From Rubrolithibacter sp043763625 (GTDB lineage Bacteria > Bacteroidota > Bacteroidia > Sphingobacteriales > Sphingobacteriaceae): a DNA stretch of 64,000 bases. The translations under genes were made by a program, and so were the position numbers. This document shows positions 16,170 to 24,883 of this stretch, piece after piece. The stretch spans positions 1 through 64,000 of the forward strand of contig JAYULL010000009.1 of assembly GCA_043763625.1 (NCBI GenBank). Direction: 5' to 3'. The notes under the pieces were generated by a model, which saw only the letters and a program-made list of their open reading frames with translations, made no database searches and had not been told where the DNA came from. Within the stretch, counting starts at the first letter, position 1, and every line of letters starts with the position of its first letter.

Positions 16170-17984
16170 ATGGATGTTTTAACTCTTTTCGGGGCCTTAA
16201 GCCTAACCATTCCGATTTCGGTGATACAAGGATTAGTTATTATCGCGGCAGTAAAAATCATTGAAGCTGTTTTGCCGAAACTCTCCGCGGAAGCGAAGTT
16301 TAAGTTGTATTATGCAGCGCTTATCTGTTTGTTTGGGGGTTTCATTATCACCCTATCTACAATTTATTATTCAGCAAGTACACGGATTAGCTTCCCCTTA
16401 ACCCTTACACCAATTCCGATAAAAATTGAATCGGCGAAAACAACTGTACTTCCCTACACCTTTTGGGTCGGAATCGCCTACTTTTCAGCACTTATCTTTC
16501 AGCTGCTTTGGTATGCGGCCGGACTATTTGCAATTGCTCAAATCAAAAAATCAAAAACCTTAAAAGAGATTGAAGAATGGAACCTAAAACTATCTTGTTT
16601 AAAAGAGAAGCTGCAAATTTCCAAAACCGTAGAGCTCTATTTTACCGATATAGTTTCGAGTCCCTTTACAATAGGCTGTCTGAAACCAATAATCATCTTC
16701 CCCGTTGCAGCTGTTAATAACTTGAGCCCCGAGCAAGTAGAGGCAATTTTACTTCATGAATTAGCGCACATTAAACGCAACGATTATCTGTTGAACCTTT
16801 TTCAACGCCTGTTTGAAATAGTACTCTTCTTTAATCCTGCGGCTTGGATACTTTCTAAAGTGATAAAATCGGAACGTGAATATTGCTGCGACGATATTGT
16901 TATTGCAAGATTAAACCCGGTTTCTTATGCCCGTGCTCTCCTTGCATTGCAAGAAAATGCCCGCAATCCTCTTGCTTTAGCAATGCCGGCAGCAGCCGGA
17001 AAAAAATATACATTATTAACAAGAATTAAAAGATTAACAGTTATGAAAACTATTGAAACCACACTTAAACATCGGCTCATTGCAGTATTGGCAATTTTAA
17101 GCATAGGTTTATCAGTCGCATTTGCGCTTCCGAAAACGAACGTAAAAGAACCCGGGAAAAAAGGTGATACTATTATAACAGTAAACAATCGAACCGGAGC
17201 CCGGCATTATACAATCAAGCGGGCTATTTCTTCAGACACAACACCTAAAGCGATTAAACAAATTATAATAAGGAAAGAAGTAATTAACGAAGACTCAACC
17301 GGTGTGGATACATCGAAGACTGCGCTAATTGAAAAAAGCATGCAAAAGGTCTCTGAGGAGATGGAAAAAGTAGGAAAAGAAATGGAAGACTTCTATTCGA
17401 GCAAAGAATGGACCGACCATTTTAAGGAAATGGAAAATATGGGAAAGGAAATGGAGAAAAAATTTAACAGTCCTGAATGGAAAGCTTACGAAAAAGCTTT
17501 AGAAAAAAATGCGGATGAAATGAGTAAACACTTTTCAGGTAAGGAGTTTCAAGACCTTCAAAAGAGCCTTGAAAAAACAGGAAAAGATTTAGAAAAGAAC
17601 CCGGGTAATAAGGCCAAGAAATTACATTTAGAGGATTTGAAAAACAAAAACCTTCAGTTCAACAAAAGTTTTCAAAACCTTAATAAGAACACAGAAAAAA
17701 CTGTGGCTCGATTAAAAGAGAAATTGGACAAAAAATTCGGGGATGAGCATAAAACTTTTAACCATGAAGAATTGAACAGGATTAGTGAGGAATTGAACAA
17801 AAAGTTTCAGTCGAAAGAATTGAACAAGAAAATGGCAGATTTAAGTTTAAAAATGGCAGATTTGTCCAAAGAACTGCAACTAAATTTAAAAGATTTTAAA
17901 CTCGATTTCGAAACGCTGCCCGAAACTCCTGAAGTACCGGAAAAACCTGAAGTGCCTGAACAACCGGAACTTCAAGAAAAATAA
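16170..17984 (+). CDS. BlaR1-type M56 membrane metallopeptidase with coiled-coil tail
   Basis: 604 residues. The N-terminal ~320 residues form the M56 domain with about four membrane spans (~7-30, 38-58, 88-115, and ~296-315). The zinc motif HELAH has its histidines at 196 and 200, followed by RNDYL and the downstream EREYCCDD. The extracytoplasmic part beyond the last span has no penicillin-binding domain. It contains several imperfect ~25-30-residue helical repeats around KEMEKKFNSPEWKAYEKA (~390-560) and a Pro-Glu-Val tail (PEVPEKPEVPEQPE). It is likely the sensor-protease for the repressor encoded immediately upstream. Confidence 0.9.
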   Translation: MDVLTLFGALSLTIPISVIQGLVIIAAVKIIEAVLPKLSAEAKFKLYYAALICLFGGFIITLSTIYYSASTRISFPLTLTPIPIKIESAKTTVLPYTFWVGIAYFSALIFQLLWYAAGLFAIAQIKKSKTLKEIEEWNLKLSCLKEKLQISKTVELYFTDIVSSPFTIGCLKPIIIFPVAAVNNLSPEQVEAILLHELAHIKRNDYLLNLFQRLFEIVLFFNPAAWILSKVIKSEREYCCDDIVIARLNPVSYARALLALQENARNPLALAMPAAAGKKYTLLTRIKRLTVMKTIETTLKHRLIAVLAILSIGLSVAFALPKTNVKEPGKKGDTIITVNNRTGARHYTIKRAISSDTTPKAIKQIIIRKEVINEDSTGVDTSKTALIEKSMQKVSEEMEKVGKEMEDFYSSKEWTDHFKEMENMGKEMEKKFNSPEWKAYEKALEKNADEMSKHFSGKEFQDLQKSLEKTGKDLEKNPGNKAKKLHLEDLKNKNLQFNKSFQNLNKNTEKTVARLKEKLDKKFGDEHKTFNHEELNRISEELNKKFQSKELNKKMADLSLKMADLSKELQLNLKDFKLDFETLPETPEVPEKPEVPEQPELQEK

Positions 17985-17988
17985 GTTT

Positions 17989-18009
17989 AAGGGCGAGAGC
18001 CCTTTTTTT
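17989..18009 (+). terminator. Rho-independent terminator after the BlaR1-type gene
   Basis: AAGGGC-GAGA-GCCCTT is a 6-bp stem with a 4-nt loop, continuing directly into a T run. It begins 5 bp after the stop codon of the M56 gene and closes the two-gene operon. Confidence 0.85.
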
Positions 18010-18077
18010 GTTTTTACGCTAATAAAATGACCCGGCATTGAAACGGCGGTTAATTTGCTTTAATGATATTTGCAACT

Positions 18078-18641
18078 ATGATTCTGAATATTAAAAACAT
18101 GGTTTGTCCACGCTGCATAACTGCGGTAGAACGGGTGTTTTCGGAATCAGGATTTAAAAATTTCAGGGTCGCTTTGGGCGCCGTAGACATTGACGGAAAA
18201 CTTGATGATCGAGAAAAAGACCTTTTAAATAATAGGCTTCTCCCTTTAGGTTTTGAATTAATTGATGATAGGAAAAGCAGGATTATCGAATCAATTAAAA
18301 ATCTTATCATCCAAAAAATCCATCATGAAAACTTAGAAGAACTTACCGTAAACTGGTCCGATTTCTTATCAGACAAGCTCCCTTTTGATTATAAATACCT
18401 TAGCCGGCTTTTCTCTTCGGTTGAAGGAATTACGATAGAACAATCCATCATCCGGCAAAAAATAGAAAAAGTCAAAGAGCTTTTAGTGTACGATGAGCTT
18501 ACACTGTCTCAAATTGCACATAAACTAGGCTATAGCAGTCCCGCACATCTTAGCAATCAATTCAAAAATGTAACCGGTTTAACCCCTCGAGATTTTAAAG
18601 AATTAGGTTTAAGAAACCGAAAACCTTTAAATGAAGCGTAA
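18078..18641 (+). CDS. AraC-family regulator with N-terminal HMA-like metal-binding domain
   Basis: 187 residues from the ATG at 18078 (an in-frame ATG at 18063 would add MIFAT). Residues ~1-65 look like a heavy-metal-associated domain with the binding motif MVCPRC in the first loop, the helix ITAVERVFSESGF, then strands and LLPLGFEL. Residues ~85-180 contain an AraC-type double helix-turn-helix (LTLSQIAHKLGYSSPAHLSNQFKNVTGLTPRDFKEL). The combination suggests transcription control by a bound metal such as copper. No metal transport gene adjoins it, so the target is unknown. It is convergent with the sialate esterase gene. Confidence 0.85.
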   Translation: MILNIKNMVCPRCITAVERVFSESGFKNFRVALGAVDIDGKLDDREKDLLNNRLLPLGFELIDDRKSRIIESIKNLIIQKIHHENLEELTVNWSDFLSDKLPFDYKYLSRLFSSVEGITIEQSIIRQKIEKVKELLVYDELTLSQIAHKLGYSSPAHLSNQFKNVTGLTPRDFKELGLRNRKPLNEA

Positions 18642-18705
18642 TTTGTTTCTTCAGAACTTATAGAACCTGAATATTCGTACACGACAATGCCGCAGTTAAG
18701 AAGTT

Positions 18706-20100
18706 TTACTTGTCCCAATCATCAGTCCTAAAGGGCGCTACCGGTAGTCCTTCTTTGCCGAAAATATCTGCCATAGAAGTATTATCGAAGCCGAAGCGCA
18801 CGGCCGAAGGGTTCTTAACTTGCGGAGAGGAAACAACTATTGTATTTCCCTTTACTTCCGCTTTCGCATCAACGAAGTTTTTATCATCACCGGCAATTTT
18901 AAAACCCGAAATGGTTTTGTTTTTTGCTTTAAATCCGGTAGCGGCATTATCAAACGTTAGCTTAACCTTTCCGTTTTCGGCTTTCATGCTTTTATACATC
19001 GGACTTTTATAAGCCCCCACAGTTTTACCGTAAGTCTCGGCCATCGCCAAATTTGCCAGCCGTTTACCTACGTCAATTTTATTTTTAGGATGAATATCTT
19101 TAATGTCATCCACCAAATCGGAGATTACAACCATTCCCGTTTTCGGCAGCATGTCAAGAAGCTTGGCTTGCTGTTCGCGTAGCAGTTGCGATTTGGATCC
19201 TTCGCCGTAAGTATAAGGAGCAATTTGAACGTAATAAAACGGAAACTCTTTACCGAAATCGCTTCGCCAAGAATTAATAAGGGTTTGCATTAATTGCGAA
19301 TACGTTTTGGCTTTCCCCACATTTGATTCTCCCTGATACCATAAGGCTCCGGCAATTCCGTAAGGCTTAAGCGGAGCAATCATCCCGTTATAAGTTGTTC
19401 CGGCAACACCCGGCCACCAGTCGAATTTGTCGGTGTATGCATTTGCTTTAAGTACCGGATCATTTTCTACCGCCTCTTTAGGTATCCACACTTCGGCAGG
19501 TGTTCCTCCCCACGAAGAATTTATAATACCTACCGGCACATTCAAATTCTTTTGAATCTCTTTTGCGAAGAAATAGCCTACGGCTGACGTTGTTCTTACC
19601 GTTTGCGGATTGCACACTGTCCAGCTTGCTTTAACATCTTCTTGTGGATTATCGGCGCCCATATGCGGAATATCGAAAAAACGTATATTGGCATTATTAG
19701 CGGCAGCAGCTTCTTCATCGCCTTTAAAAACTTTGGCATTAATGCTCCATTCCATATTTGACTGACCGCTGCATAACCAAACTTCACCCAGCAAAACGTT
19801 GTTAACATCAACCCTGCTACTGCCTATAACACTCAGCATGTACGGACCGCCCGCTTCGCCGGTCCGAATTTTAGTTATCCATTTACCGTTATTGGCGACT
19901 TTGGTTGTAACGGTGTCGGTTTTACTCCAAGTTCCTGTAATTTTAAGTGTTTCGCCGGCACCTCCCCAGCCCCATACCGAAACTTCAGAATTACGCTGAA
20001 GCACCAGATTATCGGTAAAAATCGCCGGAAGAACAACTTTAGCGAAAGCACTTGTGCCGGCAAGCAAGAATAAAAAACTATAAATAATTCTCTTGGTCAT
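18706..20100 (-). CDS. Sialate O-acetylesterase-like SGNH hydrolase
   Basis: 464 residues with a signal peptide (MTKRIIYSFLFLLAGTSAFA). The mature protein opens with VVLPAIFTDNLVLQRNSEVSVWGW, the usual start of the SASA family. The catalytic serine lies in LCSGQSNMEWS, an oxyanion block in WYQGESNVG, and the Asp-x-x-His pair near DIHPKNK. Such enzymes remove acetyl esters from sialic acids or plant polysaccharide side chains in the periplasm. No sialidase or transporter is adjacent, so the natural substrate is open. Confidence 0.9.
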   Translation of the reverse strand: MTKRIIYSFLFLLAGTSAFAKVVLPAIFTDNLVLQRNSEVSVWGWGGAGETLKITGTWSKTDTVTTKVANNGKWITKIRTGEAGGPYMLSVIGSSRVDVNNVLLGEVWLCSGQSNMEWSINAKVFKGDEEAAAANNANIRFFDIPHMGADNPQEDVKASWTVCNPQTVRTTSAVGYFFAKEIQKNLNVPVGIINSSWGGTPAEVWIPKEAVENDPVLKANAYTDKFDWWPGVAGTTYNGMIAPLKPYGIAGALWYQGESNVGKAKTYSQLMQTLINSWRSDFGKEFPFYYVQIAPYTYGEGSKSQLLREQQAKLLDMLPKTGMVVISDLVDDIKDIHPKNKIDVGKRLANLAMAETYGKTVGAYKSPMYKSMKAENGKVKLTFDNAATGFKAKNKTISGFKIAGDDKNFVDAKAEVKGNTIVVSSPQVKNPSAVRFGFDNTSMADIFGKEGLPVAPFRTDDWDK

Positions 20101-20244
20101 GTTTAATTGGTTTTGAAATCAAACATAAATTTTAATATTGTGAGTAGCAATACTTACCGAATATTAGGCGAGATGCCCCAATTACTAAATGACCTCATTA
20201 AACACCTTTTACTTTACCCTCTTTTGTTTCAAAGCAATACAATT

Positions 20245-23103
20245 ATGAAACAGAAAAACACTTTACTCTTACTCGTGCTGTGGTTAGCCCTTTTGCCGGT
20301 TTCTCTATTTGCACAAAAAGCAAAAGGAATTTTTAATTTGAAGGAGGGAGATTGGTTTGAGATGCGGGTGAAGTACAATAAGCAAAACAAACTTTTTGGC
20401 TGGTTAGATGAGGGAGATTTTAAGCGAGAATACCTGTTGCGATATCAACTTAAGAAGCAATTCGAAAATGGCGACCAACAATATGACATAACATTAAAAC
20501 GCGTTAAGATTAAAGTATTTTATAAAGCTCTTGATTCTTGGCAAGGTTACGACTCGTATTACCCAACCTATTTAGGCAAAGCGCCGCATCTCTTCAAGGA
20601 AGTAAAAACGCCTGTGTTGGTTTCCATCAAGGAGAATCAGGCTAAGGTTGAACCATTACCGGACAAACCGAATAGTATGGAATTATCACAAGTAAGTCCG
20701 AAACGAAACTTTTTCCCCGGAACTAACTATTGGAAAGAGTACATTACAAATAGCGAGATCGGCCTTATTACGAGGCTGATTGTGGATCCAATTAAGAAAG
20801 TTTCTACAGGCGAACTGACTGCCGCTTTTGATACTAAAGTTGGTTTTCAGTCTACCGGACTGGTAAAAACAAAGATTTGTGATATAAACAATACGCCGAT
20901 ACGTTATTTGACCGATATTAAAACCAATGTACCGGCTTTTATTGATCTTAATTCCGGTAGTTCGATCGTGTTAACCGCTGCCTCTTTTAAACTACCCCCT
21001 AACGCACTAATAAAGGGCAGGATTGAAAATCTGAGCAAAAAGGATGAAGCAAGTATTTTTTTAGGAAATGAATTAACCACAGTGGATTTGAGACATGATG
21101 ATCCGGATCCGGAAAGTATCTCTCTCCCGGTAAATCTTAAAAGTATAAATACTCGTTTTATCAATCTTAAAAATGAACAATTTACCATTTTAATGAAGCC
21201 CGGCGATACGGTAATAATTACCGGTGATGGCAAAGATTTAGTAAACACTATTCGTTTTTCCGGGAATGTAACAAACGACCAAGCCTTCTATAAAGAATTT
21301 AAGGAAGCTTATCTAAAGCAAGATTATAACAGTTATCACCAGAACATTCAAAAAATAAAAACGGCGAAAGAGTTCGAAAAATTTGAAGGCCAAAATGAGA
21401 AGGCTGTAGAAAATCTTTTTGAAAAATATAAAGGAAAAATAAGTGCGGAAGGCCTTGCGTTTAGCCGCAACGAATGGAACTTTCTTAAAGCAATTTCCAA
21501 GCTTGGTTTTCTTCAGAATAATCGATACCTGGCGGATACAACTTCTGTTTATCCGCTTAAAAACTATCCCGAAAATTTCTTTCTTGAAATCGATACTCTT
21601 TCGCTAACTATGAATAATTACGACTATACCTATAACTACAACTACTATTTCAAACCTTGGTATATGCCGTATTTGTCTGCCAAGGTGCAAGCAACGAGCT
21701 CTTCTTTTGAATACTCTTTCTATAACGATCTTTATCTGTCACTCGTTTCTTTAAAAGGTTATGCGGCTTACAAGGTTGTATTCGATTTAATAAATGGACG
21801 ACTTGAAGAAGATAATTGGCAACGGAATCTGAAAATAGAACCCTTTTATGAACAGTTTATTGAAAGATGCAAGGACCCGGAACTGTTGGATTCTTTAAAG
21901 CGAAAATGGGCCATTAACGAAAGCTGGAAACCGGGAAACCCTTCTCCGCTGACAAAGTTGAAATTGCTGAACGGCAAAAATTTTGACTTAACTCAATTCA
22001 AAGGAAGGCCTTTCTGCCTTATGGTGAGCGGCATCGGATCATCAGATTTAAACCGCAGTCTTCAACATATTAAACAGACTAAACCGGATATCCCTATTGT
22101 AGTGGCAGTAGTTATTAACCGGTGGAATAGCGGAGCGGATCTCGACACCTCTCTTTTAAAACTTCCCAATGTCACGTTCGTCAAAATATCTAAAAGTGAG
22201 CGCCAAATCGGAAGCTTAAATTCCACGGGCCTTGCCGGGAATAAGAGTTTCTTCTTCGACAGATGGTTTCGGGTTGTAGATAATAACATACCGCTCAGAC
22301 AAAGCGATTCGACAGTTTTGGATACACTTTTCCAAAAAGCCGTCAACGCCGAACACTACTCGCCCCAACAAAAAGCCGAATTTAAAAAGCTAACCGTTTG
22401 GGGTGTTAGCACAGCGCTGATTACGGCATTTATCGGAATTACAATCTACCGAGTGCAAACTAAAAAGGTTAAGAAAGAAGAAGCTGTAAAACGCCGAATC
22501 AAAGAACTGGAGGTGAAAGCCATTCGTTCGCAAATGAACCCGCATTTTGTATTTAATGCACTTAACTCTATTCAATCACTTATTAATGCTAATCAGTTTA
22601 AAGAAGCTAATGTTTACTTAGCAAAGTTTGCGGTGTTGCTTCGCGGAGTTTTAAATAATTCGGAGAGGAATTTTGTTTCGTTGGCTGATGAGTTAGAGTC
22701 TGTAAAGCTTTATTGTGAGTTGGAGCAACTGCGCTTTAATTTTAAGTTAGAAATAGAAACCGACAAAGAAGTAAATCCGGATTTAACCGAAATTCCGGGA
22801 ATGATTATACAACCTTTGGTAGAAAACGCAATCGTTCACGGTCTGGCTCCTAAAACAGGAGCCGGGTTGCTGACCATAAAAATCGACAAAGAAAATAAAC
22901 TGCTTAAAATTGCGGTCAGCGATAACGGTGTAGGCTTAAATCACCGAAAAACCGATAGTTTAAGTCAAAAAGGATTCGGGTTGAAACTGGTTGAAGAACG
23001 GTTAAAAGTTTTAAATTTCGACGGAAGAAATGCCGGGTTAAACGTATTTGCAAATCAAGATACCGGAACAACCGCATTAATCTTAATCCCGGAAACGGCA
23101 TGA
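20245..23103 (+). CDS. LytS-type sensor histidine kinase with degenerate TlpA-like periplasmic domain
   Basis: The ATG at 20245 (MKQKNTLLLLVLWLALLPVSLFAQ) gives a signal peptide and a 952-residue protein; the upstream in-frame ATG at 20107 would bury the signal. A large periplasmic part (~24-710) follows. Its section at ~565-700 reads like a TlpA/AhpC-type thioredoxin fold (LLNGKNFDLTQFKGRPFCLMV), but the CxxC redox pair is absent (SGIGSSDLN instead). The preceding segment (FTILMKPGDTVIITGDG) resembles the N-terminal part of Bacteroidota TlpA proteins. A single span (~712-732), a His_kinase domain (QMNPHFVFNALNSIQ, His767) and HATPase (PLVENAIVHGL, GVGL, GFGLKLVEERL) complete it. It overlaps the LytTR gene by 4 bp. 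Confidence 0.88.
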   Translation: MKQKNTLLLLVLWLALLPVSLFAQKAKGIFNLKEGDWFEMRVKYNKQNKLFGWLDEGDFKREYLLRYQLKKQFENGDQQYDITLKRVKIKVFYKALDSWQGYDSYYPTYLGKAPHLFKEVKTPVLVSIKENQAKVEPLPDKPNSMELSQVSPKRNFFPGTNYWKEYITNSEIGLITRLIVDPIKKVSTGELTAAFDTKVGFQSTGLVKTKICDINNTPIRYLTDIKTNVPAFIDLNSGSSIVLTAASFKLPPNALIKGRIENLSKKDEASIFLGNELTTVDLRHDDPDPESISLPVNLKSINTRFINLKNEQFTILMKPGDTVIITGDGKDLVNTIRFSGNVTNDQAFYKEFKEAYLKQDYNSYHQNIQKIKTAKEFEKFEGQNEKAVENLFEKYKGKISAEGLAFSRNEWNFLKAISKLGFLQNNRYLADTTSVYPLKNYPENFFLEIDTLSLTMNNYDYTYNYNYYFKPWYMPYLSAKVQATSSSFEYSFYNDLYLSLVSLKGYAAYKVVFDLINGRLEEDNWQRNLKIEPFYEQFIERCKDPELLDSLKRKWAINESWKPGNPSPLTKLKLLNGKNFDLTQFKGRPFCLMVSGIGSSDLNRSLQHIKQTKPDIPIVVAVVINRWNSGADLDTSLLKLPNVTFVKISKSERQIGSLNSTGLAGNKSFFFDRWFRVVDNNIPLRQSDSTVLDTLFQKAVNAEHYSPQQKAEFKKLTVWGVSTALITAFIGITIYRVQTKKVKKEEAVKRRIKELEVKAIRSQMNPHFVFNALNSIQSLINANQFKEANVYLAKFAVLLRGVLNNSERNFVSLADELESVKLYCELEQLRFNFKLEIETDKEVNPDLTEIPGMIIQPLVENAIVHGLAPKTGAGLLTIKIDKENKLLKIAVSDNGVGLNHRKTDSLSQKGFGLKLVEERLKVLNFDGRNAGLNVFANQDTGTTALILIPETA

Positions 23104-23849
23104 ATTTAAGGAGCATTATAATTGACGACGAAACAAAAAGCCGAAATAATCTTCGCGACTTATTGAAAGAATATTGCCCTTCCGTTGAAGTTGTAGCCGA
23201 AGCTTCCTCGGCAGTTGAAGCTTTTAAAGCGGTAAAACTACACCTGCCGGACTTGCTTTTTCTCGACATCGAATTGCAAGACGGAACCGGTTTCGATGTG
23301 CTGAAATCATTAAACGGAAATCAAAACTTCGAAGTAATATTTGTTACCGCTTTCGATAAGTACGGCATTCAAGCCGTAAAAAATTGCGCCATTGATTATT
23401 TGCTTAAGCCGATTAATATTTTTGAACTAACCGCTGCGGTTGAAAAAGCGCAAACCCAAATCGCACCCAAAAAAGAAAACCTTCGCTTGAAAGAACTTAT
23501 AGCAAACATTGATCGAAAGGAAGACGAAAAGCGCATTGCTCTCCCCCTTTCAGACAAGATTGAGTTTGTCGCAATTAATAAAATTATCCGATTTGAAGCC
23601 GAAGGAAACTACACACATATTCACTTTGATTCCGGCAAAAAATTGATGGTTTGCAAAACGCTCAAAGAGTACAACGACTTACTAGAAAATCAAAACTTCA
23701 TTCGCACCCATCAATCGCATCTGATAAACTTTAAAAAGATTGCGGCGTATGTTAAAACCGACGGCGGATATATCTCCATGGAAGACGGCAGCCAAATTCC
23801 TATTTCCCGCCAAAAGCGAGACGAGGTTTTGAACAGGATTATGAAATAA
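23100..23849 (+). CDS. LytTR-family response regulator
   Basis: 249 residues. The receiver domain (~5-120) has the acidic pair DDE near residue 9, the phospho-acceptor Asp56 in LLFLDIEL, and the Lys in YLLKPINI. The LytTR DNA-binding domain (~140-245) includes IRFEAEGNYTHIHF and FIRTHQSHLIN. It is coupled by an ATGA overlap to the kinase gene. Its last 99 bp (23751-23849) recur twice downstream at the ends of the duplicated modules. Confidence 0.95.
   Translation: MNLRSIIIDDETKSRNNLRDLLKEYCPSVEVVAEASSAVEAFKAVKLHLPDLLFLDIELQDGTGFDVLKSLNGNQNFEVIFVTAFDKYGIQAVKNCAIDYLLKPINIFELTAAVEKAQTQIAPKKENLRLKELIANIDRKEDEKRIALPLSDKIEFVAINKIIRFEAEGNYTHIHFDSGKKLMVCKTLKEYNDLLENQNFIRTHQSHLINFKKIAAYVKTDGGYISMEDGSQIPISRQKRDEVLNRIMK
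23751..23849 (+). repeat. 99-bp direct repeat, copy 1 (3' end of the LytTR gene)
   Basis: This is the functional copy, encoding VKTDGGYISMEDGSQIPIS and then RQKRDEVLNRIMK-stop at the end of the regulator. It recurs at 25873-25971 and 27988-28086. The ~62 bp that follow (23850-23911) also recur after copy 2. Confidence 0.95.
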
Positions 23850-23911
23850 AGAAATTAGAGAAGGATTATTATTTAGAAAAAAAGATATTTGTTGAACCAT
23901 TATTTCTAACT

Positions 23912-24883
23912 GTGAGAACAATTTTATTTCTTTTTCTTGGCGTATTTTCTGCTGTTCCGCGTTTGTTATATGCTCAGTCTTTAACTTTTCAGGGATCAGT
24001 TGTCGAAAAAAACGGTCGCACTCCGATCCCATACGCATCGGTTCGACTGATTAAAGAAAAAGTAAGCACAAGTGCCGATGATAAGGGAACATTTAGGCTT
24101 ATCACACTTAATCCTATTGCCGATGATACACTAATAATTTCTGCTGTCAGTTACCGACCGGTAAAAATTCCGGCATCCCGCTTTACTCACAAGCAAATCA
24201 TCAGGCTGGAGGACGACATGCAATTTTTGAACGAGGTGAAAATTGCGGCGAGGGCTAAGCGTAAAACAAAAACTTTAAATCCATTAAGTTTCGAGGAGAT
24301 CAAGGGGATACAAATAGTTTACTCGGGAGGTGGTACACAAATAGCGAGAAAGTTTACAGCCCCTACAGAATTCTCCAGGTTGAAGCAGGTAAGCTTAAAA
24401 AGATATCTTAAAACAATACACCCTTTCGAAAATCAAAATTGCCGATTTAGAATAAGAGTGTATGATGTTGACGAAACAACAGGCGCCCCGGGAAATGATC
24501 TTGGCCGGCAAGTGATTGAAGTTGAAGAAACGGTCCTAAAGCAAGTAGTAAGTATTGACCTTACAAAGTATAATATCGTTATACCTAAAAAAGCTTTCTT
24601 TATTGCGATAGAATGGCTTTATATCGGTTTCAACGAATATATACACATTTATCTTGAACCACGTTCTAATTCCGTCTTTGAAAGTGATCGAGGCTCAACT
24701 GCAGCTATGCTCAGGTATGATATTGAGTATGAACCGCGAATAGATATTGAAGAGTTTGATAGTAGAAAAGATTATAGGTTAACTGTTTATCAGAAACATC
24801 ACGACGGAACATGGGGAAATCATGGAATGGACCCTCCTCCTGCTATTTCTGCTGTTATAACTTATACCGTGTTGAAAAAATGA
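23912..24883 (+). CDS. Secreted CarboxypepD_reg-like protein A1 (tandem module 1)
   Basis: 323 residues from a GTG start; the corresponding GTG is conserved in the second copy at 26035. A signal peptide (RTILFLFLGVFSAVPRLLYAQ) is followed by a CarboxypepD_reg-like beta domain (~22-105: FQGSVVEKNGRTPIPYASVRL). The C-terminal ~200-residue domain is uncharacterised and carries LKQVSLKRYLK, then FRIRVYDVDETTGAPGNDL and IPKKAFFIAIEWLYIGFNE. The domain is shared with A2, B1 and B2. The last bases overlap the B1 start (ATGA). It is likely periplasmic or surface-associated; no enzymatic motif is seen. Confidence 0.85.
   Translation: MRTILFLFLGVFSAVPRLLYAQSLTFQGSVVEKNGRTPIPYASVRLIKEKVSTSADDKGTFRLITLNPIADDTLIISAVSYRPVKIPASRFTHKQIIRLEDDMQFLNEVKIAARAKRKTKTLNPLSFEEIKGIQIVYSGGGTQIARKFTAPTEFSRLKQVSLKRYLKTIHPFENQNCRFRIRVYDVDETTGAPGNDLGRQVIEVEETVLKQVVSIDLTKYNIVIPKKAFFIAIEWLYIGFNEYIHIYLEPRSNSVFESDRGSTAAMLRYDIEYEPRIDIEEFDSRKDYRLTVYQKHHDGTWGNHGMDPPPAISAVITYTVLKK

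Noticed and set aside
15788..17984. Beta-lactam resistance operon
   Set aside because: The M56 protein lacks a penicillin-binding ectodomain and no beta-lactamase or PBP gene is nearby.
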